The position numbers were made by a program, and so were the translations under genes. Of a stretch of 64,000 nucleotides of DNA, positions 17,673-30,790 are shown piece by piece; position 1 is the stretch's first letter; every line of letters begins with the position of its first letter. Source of the stretch: Rhodocyclaceae bacterium (GTDB lineage: Bacteria > Pseudomonadota > Gammaproteobacteria > Burkholderiales > Rhodocyclaceae); assembly GCA_018261935.1 (NCBI GenBank), contig JAGTRP010000004.1, positions 124,001 through 188,000 on the forward strand, read 5' to 3'. The notes under the pieces are model-generated. The model was given only the letters and a program-made list of their open reading frames with translations. It was not told where the DNA came from and did not search any database.

Positions 17673-19138
17673 TCAGCGGGGCAGGTTGCTGGTCCCCATC
17701 AGGAAGGCATCCACCTCGCGGGCGCACTGGCGGCCTTCGCGGATGGCCCACACCACCAGGGACTGGCCGCGGCGCACGTCGCCGGCGGCGAAGACCTTGG
17801 CAGCGCTGGTGGCGTAGCAGCCGGCGCCGTCGGTGGTGGCCTTGGCGTTGCCACGGCCATCCTTCTCGACACCGAAGGCTTCGAGGAGGCTGCCCACCGG
17901 ATTGGTGAAGCCCATGGCGAGGAAGACCAGATCGGCCGGCAGTTCGAATTCCGAACCCGGCACCTCGGCCATCTTGCCGTCCTTCCATTCAACCCGAACT
18001 GCCTTCAGGGCCTTGACGTTACCCTGGCCGTCGCCGATGAACTCCTTGGTGGCCACGGCGAAGTCGCGGCTGCAGCCTTCCTCGTGGGAGGAGGAAGTAC
18101 GCAGCTTGTACGGCCAGTAGGGCCAGGTCAGGTCCTTGTTTTCCTGCTCCGGCGGCATGGGCATGAGCTCGAACTGGACGACCGAGGCGGCGCCATGACG
18201 ATTGGAGGTACCGACGCAGTCGGAACCGGTATCGCCGCCGCCGATCACCACCACATGCTTGCCCTTGGCGTTGATCGGATTGGGCTGCTGGCCGGCCACC
18301 TGCTTGTTCTGAGGAATCAGGAATTCCAGGGCGGCGTAGACGCCCTTCAGTTCCCGGCCCGGAATCGGCAGGTCGCGGGGCACTTCGGAACCGGCCGCCA
18401 GGATGACGGCGTCGAATTCTTTGTTGAGCTGCTCGGCACTCACGAACTCAATGGCATCGTTGATGATGCCCTGCGGGAGATCCTTGCCGCCGACCACGAC
18501 CTTGGTGCGGAAGGTGACGCCTTCAGCTTCCATCTGGGCGACCCGGCGGTCGATGACGGACTTTTCCAGCTTGAAGTCGGGAATGCCGTAGCCCAGGAGG
18601 CCGCCGAGACGGTCGTTCTTTTCGAACACGGTGACTGCATGGCCGACGCGGGCGAGCTGCTGAGCGGCGGCCAGGCCGGCGGGGCCGGAACCGACCACGG
18701 CCACCTTCTTGCCGGTCTTCTGCTTGGGCGGTTGAGGCACCACCCAGCCGCTTTCCCAGGCCTTGTCGATAATGAAATGCTCGATGGACTTGATGCCCAC
18801 CGGCTGGTCATTGATTCCCAGGGTACAGGCGGCTTCGCAAGGCGCCGGGCAGATGCGGCCGGTGAAGTCCGGGAAGTTGTTGGTGGAATGCAGGACATCC
18901 AGGGCCTGCTTCCAGTTGCCGCGGTAAACCAGGTCATTCCAGTCGGGAATGACGTTGTTCACCGGGCAGCCGGTATTGCAGAACGGGATGCCGCAGTCCA
19001 TGCAACGGGCGCCCTGGACCTTGGCGGCGTCGTCGGACAGGTGGGAGACGAACTCCTTGTAATGCTTGACGCGAACCTCAACCGGTTCGTAAGCCTCGGA
19101 AAGACGCTCGAACTCGAGGAATCCGGTGGGCTTGCCCA

Positions 19139-19139
<1 letters not shown>
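17673..19139 (-). CDS. gltD: Glutamate synthase (NADPH) small subunit
   Basis: 488 residues. The N-terminal cysteine clusters [14 protein letters not shown] and CPAPCEAAC hold the 4Fe-4S centres. They are followed by the FAD-binding [16 protein letters not shown] (about residue 148) and the NADPH-binding [12 protein letters not shown]. GltD takes electrons from NADPH and passes them through FAD and iron-sulfur clusters to GltB, which makes two glutamates from glutamine and 2-oxoglutarate. The start codon overlaps the gltB stop as TAATG, which favours a 1:1 ratio of subunits. Confidence 0.97.
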
Positions 19140-23773
<4,634 letters not shown>

Positions 23774-23820
23774 CAATCTCGTTCCTTCAAAAAACTTGGG
23801 CGACCCAAAAGGTGAAAAAA

Positions 23821-23836
23821 GCCGGCGTACGCCGGC
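23821..23836 (-). terminator. GC-rich hairpin with U-tract between aroB and gltB
   Basis: A perfect 16-base palindrome (GCCGGCGTACGCCGGC) followed on the minus strand by TTTTTT. It can end transcripts from aroB. Because it lies only 48 bases upstream of gltB and downstream of a possible gltB promoter, it could also work as a leader attenuator. Confidence 0.75.
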
Positions 23837-23881
23837 TTCTATGAATCTTACGGACGACCTGAAAGTCTACTGCGAAATCCC

Positions 23882-23909
23882 TAGTTATTCAAGAGACTAG
23901 AAAAGTCAA
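23882..23909 (-). promoter_or_regulatory. Possible sigma-70 promoter for gltB
   Basis: On the minus strand TTGACT (23904-23909) is followed after 16 bases by TAACTA (23882-23887). It lies between the aroB stop and the hairpin ahead of gltB. The -10 element is a poor match. Confidence 0.3.
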
Positions 23910-23928
23910 GTAGGGGATTCAGGGTTTT

Positions 23929-25011
23929 TTAGCCACACCTGCCCTGGATGGCCGTGGAAATCTGGGCGGTCGTCGCCCCGTCGGCGACCACGGCCGCGCC
24001 GATTTCCTGAAGCAGCACAAGACGGAGCTTCCCGTCCTGGACCTTCTTGTCATGCTGCATCAGTTCGAGATAACGCGCCACATCGAGGGACGGCCCCCGC
24101 ACCGGCAGGCCGGCCCGGATGAACAGCGCCTCGATGCGCACCACGTCACCCTCGGAAAGCCAGCCCAGTTGGCAGGACAGCTCGGCGGCCATCATGGTGC
24201 CGGCGGCCACGGCCTCGCCGTGGAGCCACTCGCCGTACCCCATGCCGGTCTCGATGGCGTGGCCGAAGGTATGCCCAAGGTTCAACAGGGCGCGCTCGCC
24301 GCTTTCACGCTCGTCGGCTGCCACCACCTCGGCCTTATTAGCGCACGAACGCTGCACCGCATAGGCCAGTGCTTCCCGGTCGCGGCCCAACAGGCCATCG
24401 ATATTTGCCTCAAGCCAGCGGAAGAAATCGGGATCGCGGATGAGCCCGTACTTGATCACCTCCGCCAGGCCGGCTTTCAGCTCCCGGTCCGGCAAGGTAT
24501 CCAGGGTGCCGATATCGGCCAGCACCAGTTTGGGCTGGTAGAAGGCGCCGATCATGTTCTTGCCGAGGGGGTGGTTGATGGCCGTCTTGCCGCCCACCGA
24601 CGAGTCCACCTGGGACAGCAGGGTGGTCGGTACCTGGATGAAGGGCATGCCCCGCTGGTAACAGGCAGCGGCAAATCCGCCCATATCGCCGATGACGCCG
24701 CCGCCGAGGGCGACGAGGGTGGTGCTGCGCTCGCAATGGGCCGACAGCAGTGCGTCAAAGATGGTATTGAGGGTTTGCCAGTTCTTGTATTGCTCGCCGT
24801 CGGGAAGGATGACCGGAAGAGCGGAGACCCCGATGCGGCCCAGCGCTTCGACCAACTGGGAGAGATAAAGGGGCGCCACGGTGGTATTGGTCACCACCAC
24901 GGCTTTTTTCTGCTTGAAATGGGGCGCGAGCAGATCATCCCGCGCCAGCAGCCCGGCGCCGATATGAATGGGATAGGAGCGCTCCCCCAGGGAAACGGTC
25001 AGTGTTTGCAT
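23929..25011 (-). CDS. aroB: 3-dehydroquinate synthase
   Basis: 360 residues, family length. It has the NAD-binding [19 protein letters not shown] and the metal/substrate region [11 protein letters not shown], then [12 protein letters not shown] with zinc-ligand histidines. It converts DAHP to 3-dehydroquinate, the second step of the shikimate pathway. The start overlaps the end of aroK by 13 bases, so the pair is translated together. Confidence 0.97.
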   Translation of the reverse strand: MQTLTVSLGERSYPIHIGAGLLARDDLLAPHFKQKKAVVVTNTTVAPLYLSQLVEALGRIGVSALPVILPDGEQYKNWQTLNTIFDALLSAHCERSTTLVALGGGVIGDMGGFAAACYQRGMPFIQVPTTLLSQVDSSVGGKTAINHPLGKNMIGAFYQPKLVLADIGTLDTLPDRELKAGLAEVIKYGLIRDPDFFRWLEANIDGLLGRDREALAYAVQRSCANKAEVVAADERESGERALLNLGHTFGHAIETGMGYGEWLHGEAVAAGTMMAAELSCQLGWLSEGDVVRIEALFIRAGLPVRGPSLDVARYLELMQHDKKVQDGKLRLVLLQEIGAAVVADGATTAQISTAIQGRCG

Positions 25012-25526
25012 TGTTTCGAGAATTCCCGCAGGAGGTGATGAACGATACCGCTGGCCACGAGCCGGGAGCCATCCACTACCAGATGGGCGACTTCGCGATA
25101 GAGGGGATCCCGAGTTGCGTGCAACTCCGCCAGCTTCGCCAAAGGGTCCGGAACGCGCAGCAACGGGCGGTTGCGGTCATGCCGGGTGCGCTCGTAGAGC
25201 AGGCGGGGCGGCACATTGAGGTAGACCACCCAGCCGGAATCGTGGAGCTGGCGCCGGTTTTCGGGGTTGAGAACGACTCCGCCCCCGGTGGCGAGGACGA
25301 TATTACGTTCCGCCGCCAGTTCGGCAATGGTATGAGCTTCCCGCCTGCGAAAACCTTCCTCGCCCTCGATTTCGAAAATGGTCGGAATGCGGACGCCGGT
25401 ACGGGCTTCGATCTCGTGGTCGGAATCGAAGAAAGGGCGCCCCAGCCGCTTGGCCAGTTGGCGCCCGATGGTGGTCTTGCCGGCGCCCATGAGACCGACC
25501 AGGTAGATGTTGTCGTTTTCTTGCAC
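24999..25526 (-). CDS. aroK: Shikimate kinase
   Basis: 175 residues starting at a GTG. It has the P-loop [11 protein letters not shown] near the start, the shikimate-binding DSDHEIE and the ATGGG loop (LATGGGVVL). It phosphorylates shikimate for aromatic amino acid synthesis. It follows pilQ, as in most betaproteobacteria, but a strong terminator intervenes, so it either relies on read-through or has a promoter in the short gap. No good ribosome binding site is visible before the GTG. Confidence 0.95.
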   Translation of the reverse strand: MQENDNIYLVGLMGAGKTTIGRQLAKRLGRPFFDSDHEIEARTGVRIPTIFEIEGEEGFRRREAHTIAELAAERNIVLATGGGVVLNPENRRQLHDSGWVVYLNVPPRLLYERTRHDRNRPLLRVPDPLAKLAELHATRDPLYREVAHLVVDGSRLVASGIVHHLLREFSKQCKH

Positions 25527-25556
25527 GTGGCGGATTCTAACCGATTCGGGGTAGCC

Positions 25557-25585
25557 AAAAGAAAAGGGCCGGCGTCGCCGGCCCC
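25557..25585 (-). terminator. Intrinsic terminator of the pilMNOPQ operon
   Basis: A GGGCCGGCG/CGCCGGCCC stem with a T-rich run (CTTTTCTTTT) on the minus strand, about 20 bases after the pilQ stop. Confidence 0.88.
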
Positions 25586-25604
25586 TGGACTGACTGACGG
25601 TTTT

Positions 25605-27764
25605 TCAGCGGATGGCCATCTGCTCATTAACAATTCGCGGCGTGATGAAGATCAATAGCTCCCTACGGCTACCCGTGTTTTGTTGATATTTAAACAGGAA
25701 GCCCACGTAGGGAAGATCGCCGAAGAAAGGAATGCGTTCGTTGGACGTCGAACTATCGGTCTTGAAGACACCGCCGACAACCAGCGTTCCACCGTTCTCC
25801 ACTACGACGTCTGTTTCAACAGTCGAGCTCTTGATCGGCGGATTATTCGCTACCTGCCTCGTCCAGTCGGGCTCTTCCTTCTTGATCACAAGTTTCATCC
25901 GCACGGTGCCCTCGGGAGTAATCTGAGGCGTAGTTTCCAGCGACAGTTTTGCCGGCTTGAAACTGACCGTATTAGTACAGCCCTGGTTACCGCAGACTGT
26001 TGTAATGTAAGGAACCTCTGTGCCATCCTCGATTTTTGCCTTCACGTTATTGGCTGTGATGACGCGGGGACTGGAGATGATTTTCCCGCCGCCATCGGTT
26101 TCCAGGGCTGCCAACTCCAGATTCAAGATGCGCGTCAAAGAAGCATTGAATAGCGAGAAGGCAATCGTGCCCCCGGTAGGAGCAAATGACGGCAGATTGA
26201 CGCCGAAGGTCTGCGGCGTAGTCTGAGTCCCCGGTGTAAACGTACCAGTTACTTTGCCTGTGGTCATGTCCATAGAAGATGTTCTGGTGGGCGGAATATA
26301 GGCACCACCGTCGATGCCGATTCCACTGTTACCGACCTGTTGCGATTGCCGATTCAGGAAGTTGAGGCGCACGCCCAAATTCTTATTGAAGCTGTCGCTG
26401 GCTTCCACGACCCGAGCTTCGATCAAGACCTGCCTCGAGCCGACATCGATTACCTTGAGGAAACTGCGCACTTCCTCCAACTTGGAGGCAATGTCATTGA
26501 CAAAAACAGTGTTCGACTTGGTATCGAAAATAACGCTGCCCCGCTTGCTGAGCAGCCTTTGCGAGCCGGCCCCCTGCCCTGTCGTAGCCAGAATTTTCGC
26601 CACATCGTCGGCTTTTTGATAATTGAGCGGGAAAGTCTCCGTCCGCATGGGTTCCAGGTCGCTGATCTGCTGCTTCGATTCGAATTCGAGCTTTTCCCTA
26701 GTCGCTATCTCATCCCGGGGGGCAATGAGAATGACATTGCCGTTCTTGCGCATATCCAGCCCTTTTTGCTGGAAAATGATGTCGATCACCTGGTCGGCCG
26801 GCACCTCCTTCAGCACCAAGGTCGTCGTCCCGGAAACGGTTTCGCTGATGACGGCGTTGAGCCCAAGTTCCTCCGCCATAAGGCGCAACAGGGCGCGTAC
26901 ATCGCCATTCTGGTAGTTGATGCTTACCCGCGGCCCCTGGTAGCCTAGCTTGGATCCCTGGACTAACTTGCTAGGATCCTCAACGATCTTTTTAACCTCG
27001 ACGACAAACTGGTTGTCGGTCTGGTAGGCATGGTGTTCCCAGAGCCCCTTGGGAGAGATTGTCATTCGCACGCCGTCGCCCTGAGGTGCGGTCGTGACGT
27101 TGGTAACCGGCGTCGCGAAATCCGTCACGTCAAGCCGCCGGCGCAAGTTCTCCGGTAGGCTGGTTCTCAGAAAGTCCACCACCAGCGCGCTTCCCTGTTG
27201 ACGAATATCAATGCCCGTGCCGCTGTCGCTCAGATCCACAATGATGCGGCCTTCCCCCTCTTTGCCCCTCCGGAAAGCGATATCGCGGATAGCGTGTTGA
27301 ACGCCAACGGCGCTCTCCTCCGTAAAACGGGTCGCTTTATGGGCGCCAGAATCCGTTATTTTGCCGAGGGCCGACAAGGTCACATAGAGTGACTTCCCTT
27401 CGATCCGCGTCGAGTAATTCATGGCGCGGACCAGATTGAGAACAAGGCGCGTCCGCCCTCCCGCTTGGACGATATTGAAGCTCTTCAAATCCCCTTCGTT
27501 GACCGTTTGGCCGTTGCGGCCCGAGCCATTCACCGTTTCAGGGAAGTCAAAGGCAACCCGGGCCGGGTTGACCACGCCGAAACCGGCTGGCGGCGCCGCG
27601 AGCGCCTCCTTCAGATCAATCTTGACCAGAATATCGTCGCCCTGGTGGGCCGCATTCACCTGCTCTATGCTGTTGGGTCTAGCCATCTCCTGGGTCGAGG
27701 CGAATCCCCCCAAGGCAAAGCATGAGGCAGCCAGTGCGGTTGTTAGCCATTTGAATAGTTTCAT
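25605..27764 (-). CDS. pilQ: Type IV pilus secretin PilQ
   Basis: 719 residues with a signal peptide (cleavage near residue 22). N-terminal AMIN domains bind peptidoglycan; a periplasmic N0/STN domain (about 285-350, RVSINYQNGDVRALLRLMAEELG) follows, then the N1 domain. The C-terminal secretin barrel ends near residue 715, containing KIISSPRVITANN and GGTLVVGGVF. PilQ forms the outer-membrane gate through which the pilus passes. It is the last gene of the pilM-Q operon and overlaps pilP by four bases. No unusual features. Confidence 0.96.
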   Translation of the reverse strand: MKLFKWLTTALAASCFALGGFASTQEMARPNSIEQVNAAHQGDDILVKIDLKEALAAPPAGFGVVNPARVAFDFPETVNGSGRNGQTVNEGDLKSFNIVQAGGRTRLVLNLVRAMNYSTRIEGKSLYVTLSALGKITDSGAHKATRFTEESAVGVQHAIRDIAFRRGKEGEGRIIVDLSDSGTGIDIRQQGSALVVDFLRTSLPENLRRRLDVTDFATPVTNVTTAPQGDGVRMTISPKGLWEHHAYQTDNQFVVEVKKIVEDPSKLVQGSKLGYQGPRVSINYQNGDVRALLRLMAEELGLNAVISETVSGTTTLVLKEVPADQVIDIIFQQKGLDMRKNGNVILIAPRDEIATREKLEFESKQQISDLEPMRTETFPLNYQKADDVAKILATTGQGAGSQRLLSKRGSVIFDTKSNTVFVNDIASKLEEVRSFLKVIDVGSRQVLIEARVVEASDSFNKNLGVRLNFLNRQSQQVGNSGIGIDGGAYIPPTRTSSMDMTTGKVTGTFTPGTQTTPQTFGVNLPSFAPTGGTIAFSLFNASLTRILNLELAALETDGGGKIISSPRVITANNVKAKIEDGTEVPYITTVCGNQGCTNTVSFKPAKLSLETTPQITPEGTVRMKLVIKKEEPDWTRQVANNPPIKSSTVETDVVVENGGTLVVGGVFKTDSSTSNERIPFFGDLPYVGFLFKYQQNTGSRRELLIFITPRIVNEQMAIR

Positions 27765-28306
27765 TTTCTGCCACCCTCCTTGCCCTGCAAGTACAACGAA
27801 TTGGTGCGCTCCGTCCAGTCACCCGAAGAGTCCTGCACCAACTCGCGAATCATGACTTCCCTGTCGGAAATTTGCATCACCATACCGAAGTCCAATCCCA
27901 AATATTCGCCCACCCTGACCTGCTTGACATTCTGTTCGGCCTGAATCACGGCAATGGACTTACCCTCCAGGCTCAGGTAGCCAATCATCTTGAGCGACTC
28001 AAGTGGATATTTTTCGAGCAGACTGTTACGGATTTCCCGCGCTTCGAAGTCCGGCTGCAAACCACCACCTTTACCGGCTCCCTGCTTGGTTTTTGACTCC
28101 GGCTCTATCTTGGTCGCCTTGAAAGGATCGACCATGCCCTCCGCATCATAGGCAACCGGTTCATAAGGCTTGACCTCAGGCAGTTTAGGAATATTACCCC
28201 GCAAATCCTGAGTACTTTCGTTCATCCAGCGGCGCAAATCCTCATGGTCGCCACCGGAACAGGCGACCAGAAAACCACTTAGGGCAACAACAATCAACCG
28301 CTTCAC
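27761..28306 (-). CDS. pilP: Type IV pilus assembly lipoprotein PilP
   Basis: 181 residues with a lipoprotein signal (LVAC, Cys16). An unstructured segment is followed by the C-terminal homology-region beta-sandwich, with MIGYLSLEGKSIAVIQ and VRVGEYLG. PilP links the PilN/PilO inner-membrane complex to the PilQ secretin. It overlaps both neighbours by four bases (ATGA). Confidence 0.94.
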   Translation of the reverse strand: MKRLIVVALSGFLVACSGGDHEDLRRWMNESTQDLRGNIPKLPEVKPYEPVAYDAEGMVDPFKATKIEPESKTKQGAGKGGGLQPDFEAREIRNSLLEKYPLESLKMIGYLSLEGKSIAVIQAEQNVKQVRVGEYLGLDFGMVMQISDREVMIRELVQDSSGDWTERTNSLYLQGKEGGRK

Positions 28307-28983
28307 TTCTTGGCTCCTTGAGCAGCCTTCTTCTGGCGCGCCACCTCTTCCTCGTCCAGATAGCGGAAAGTTTTGGTAACCGCATCCAAAGTCAGTTGGC
28401 CACTCGAAGGCGACGTGATGGCGATATTGTTCAAGGTGACAATACGAGGCAATTTGGCGATATCCGCGGCGAATGCCCCAAAGTCATGATAATTGCCGGT
28501 AATCTTCACGGTAATTGGCCGCTCGGCATAGAATTCCTTAACCTGCTCCGGGCCCGGCTTGAATAGATCAAACTGCAGCCCGCGCCCAAGGCCGGCCTGG
28601 TTAACTTCGACCAGCAAGGATTCGATTTCCGATTTGTTGGGCAATTGCTTAAGCAGAGCACCGAAAGAGCGGTCGATCTCCGCCAGCTGCTGGGTATAGA
28701 GATCCAGGTTGATGGCCTGCTTCTTCTTGTCGATGAACTCCTGTTTGAGTCTTTCCTCTTCCTGCTGCTTGGCTTCCAGTTCGGTGAGCTGGTCGTTCCA
28801 CAAGAACCACCATCCGGCAGTCAGGATGGCCGCGAACAGCGTCAGCAGAACGACTGCCTTGGGAGCCATCGGCCAAGCTCCCGGATCGTTCGGATTCAGA
28901 TGCCTGAAATCGTCAGCAAGCTTGGCGAAATCGATTTTCGGCAGGGCTGGCGCCTTGGGCAAAGAGAGCGATTTCGCTGTCAT
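28303..28983 (-). CDS. pilO: Type IV pilus alignment protein PilO
   Basis: 226 residues: a cytoplasmic N-terminus, one membrane helix at about 43-63 (VVLLTLFAAILTAGWWFLW), a coiled coil rich in E, Q and K (about 70-130), and a ferredoxin-like domain. It forms a heterodimer with PilN in the inner membrane and, with PilM and PilP, aligns the pilus motor with PilQ. It overlaps neighbouring genes by four bases. Confidence 0.94.
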   Translation of the reverse strand: MTAKSLSLPKAPALPKIDFAKLADDFRHLNPNDPGAWPMAPKAVVLLTLFAAILTAGWWFLWNDQLTELEAKQQEEERLKQEFIDKKKQAINLDLYTQQLAEIDRSFGALLKQLPNKSEIESLLVEVNQAGLGRGLQFDLFKPGPEQVKEFYAERPITVKITGNYHDFGAFAADIAKLPRIVTLNNIAITSPSSGQLTLDAVTKTFRYLDEEEVARQKKAAQGAKK

Positions 28984-29552
28984 TTCTGTCCCTTCCCGTT
29001 CTCATCGGGCCTGGCACGGGTCACGGTGATGTAGAGGTTGAACTCGTTCAGCCGCCGCTTATCCACCGTAGCCGCCTTGATCTCCAGCAGTTCCGGCCGC
29101 TCCATCCAGGGGGAAGAATCCAGATTGCGCATCAGGGCTGACACCCGTGCGCCGGACTGGGCGTAGCCGCTCATTTGAATTTTCTGGCCGTCCTGCTTGA
29201 ACGATTTTAGATAAATGCCGGCCGGTATCTGCTGGACCAGTTCGCTCAAGACATGCACCGTCTCGCCGCGATCGCGCTGCAAGGACTCGATCACCTGCTT
29301 CCGGGCCAACAGGGCCTGTGTCTGTTCCTTCAGGCGCTTGATTTCGGCGATCTGCTTGTCGAGAACGGCGATTTCCTTCTTGAGAAACTCGTTCTTCTCT
29401 TCCTGGCTACCGACGTAACCGGCAATCACCGTATAGACGAAAAAGACGATCAGCGCTCCCAGCACCGAAACCATCCCGAGGAGGGCATAGAACTGCTGCC
29501 GCTTCGCCTTGCGAGCTTCTTCCCGATGGGGCAGGAGATTGATGCGGATCAT
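28980..29552 (-). CDS. pilN: Type IV pilus alignment protein PilN
   Basis: 190 residues. The N-terminal INLLPHREE is the signature that docks into PilM. A membrane helix (about 22-45), a coiled coil (about 50-100) and a ferredoxin-like domain follow. It pairs with PilO. The gene starts four bases inside the end of pilM. Confidence 0.95.
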   Translation of the reverse strand: MIRINLLPHREEARKAKRQQFYALLGMVSVLGALIVFFVYTVIAGYVGSQEEKNEFLKKEIAVLDKQIAEIKRLKEQTQALLARKQVIESLQRDRGETVHVLSELVQQIPAGIYLKSFKQDGQKIQMSGYAQSGARVSALMRNLDSSPWMERPELLEIKAATVDKRRLNEFNLYITVTRARPDENGKGQK

Positions 29553-30631
29553 GACGGATCAAACCTCCGCAAAGCCAGGCCGCAGGCCACCATGAGCGAA
29601 GAGGAGTCGGTCAACAGGCTCTTGGCCCGCACCCGATCCGACAGCACCATGTTGGCGAAAGGATTGGCGACGATGGTATTCACCTGGGTACGGGTCGCCA
29701 CGACTTCATCGACACCAGGAAGGACGGCGCACCCGCCGGCCAGGACCAGATGATCCACCTGGCTGTACTGGGTGGAGGTAAAGAAGAACTGCAGGGCCCG
29801 GGAAATCTCGAGGGCGAGATTTTCCATGAAGGGATTCAGCAATTCGGCCTCATACCCTTCGGGAAGATTGCCCGCCCGCTTGGCGGCCTCGGCCTCTTCG
29901 TAGCTCATGCCGTAGTGGCGGGCGATGTCCTGGGTCAGCTGGGAGCCGCCAAAGGCCTGTTCCCGGGCGTAAATCTGCTGCTCATTGCGCAGCACGGTGA
30001 GATTCATGACATTGGAGCCGGCATCGACCAAGGCAACCACCTGGTTCTTTCCCCCATCGGGGAATTGCCGCTCGATGAGCTCAAAAGCCGATAGCGCGGC
30101 GAAGGACTCCACATCCATCACAACCGCCTTCAGTCCGGCCGCTTCGGCTACGGCGACGCGATCCTCCACCCTTTCTTTCTTCGAGGCGGCAATCAGTACC
30201 TCCAACTCGTCGGGGGATGAGGGGGCCGGACCGAGAACCTGGTAATCCAGATTGACTTCATCGATGGAGAACGGGATGTACTGATTGGCCTCGGACTCGA
30301 CCTGCACCTCCAATTCGCTCTCCCGCAGGCCAGGGGGCATGATGACCTTCTTGGTAATCACGGCTGAAGCCGGCAAGGCCATGGCGACATCGCGGGTCGA
30401 CGTCGCCAATCTTTTCCAGGCCCGCCTGACACAGTCCACCACTGCTTCCAGGTTGGTGATGTTGCCATCGGAAACCGCGTCCTTCGGCAACACCTCTATG
30501 GTGTAGCGCTCGACGCGGTAGCCCTCTTTCCCATTTGGAACCAGCTCCACCATCTTGACGCTGGAAGAGCTGATGTCGAGCCCGATGAGCGGGCGCGCCT
30601 TGGGATTGAAAATCGACAGATCGAGACGCAC
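29549..30631 (-). CDS. pilM: Type IV pilus actin-like ATPase PilM
   Basis: 360 residues with an FtsA/actin fold: phosphate-1 motif GLDISSSSVKMVEL (residues about 17-30), and later VDAGSNVMNLTV and LAGGCAVLPG. Cytoplasmic; it binds PilN and the motor proteins. The frame starts at GTG (30629-30631) after a weak GGGGG site. It is the first gene of the pil operon and divergent from ponA, the standard arrangement in beta- and gammaproteobacteria. Confidence 0.95.
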   Translation of the reverse strand: MRLDLSIFNPKARPLIGLDISSSSVKMVELVPNGKEGYRVERYTIEVLPKDAVSDGNITNLEAVVDCVRRAWKRLATSTRDVAMALPASAVITKKVIMPPGLRESELEVQVESEANQYIPFSIDEVNLDYQVLGPAPSSPDELEVLIAASKKERVEDRVAVAEAAGLKAVVMDVESFAALSAFELIERQFPDGGKNQVVALVDAGSNVMNLTVLRNEQQIYAREQAFGGSQLTQDIARHYGMSYEEAEAAKRAGNLPEGYEAELLNPFMENLALEISRALQFFFTSTQYSQVDHLVLAGGCAVLPGVDEVVATRTQVNTIVANPFANMVLSDRVRAKSLLTDSSSLMVACGLALRRFDPS

Positions 30632-30649
30632 CTGACCCCCAAAAAAGCC

Positions 30650-30680
30650 TTTATAAATGCGACGTTAGGCAAAAATTCAA
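30650..30680 (-). promoter_or_regulatory. Possible promoter of the pilM operon
   Basis: On the minus strand TTGAAT (30675-30680) and TATAAA (30650-30655) are 19 bases apart, slightly long for sigma-70. They lie about 20 bases upstream of pilM. Confidence 0.35.
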
Positions 30681-30752
30681 TAATTCACTTCAGATGCTAG
30701 CAACTAGCACCGGGTGTGTAAAGCGATTTTTCAGCCCCTCCGGGCTTCAGCG

Positions 30753-30758
30753 TATAAT
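30753..30758 (+). promoter_or_regulatory. -10 element upstream of ponA
   Basis: A consensus TATAAT at 30753-30758. The matching -35 is poor. If it is used, transcription starts near 30765, which rules out the upstream TTG at 30761 as the ponA start. Confidence 0.45.
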
Positions 30759-30790
30759 CGTTGCAACATCATTTCCTCCTTGCCGCCGTT

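Noticed and set aside
30761-30790. TTG at 30761 as the ponA start
   Set aside because: It lies three bases after a TATAAT, so the transcript would begin at or after it.
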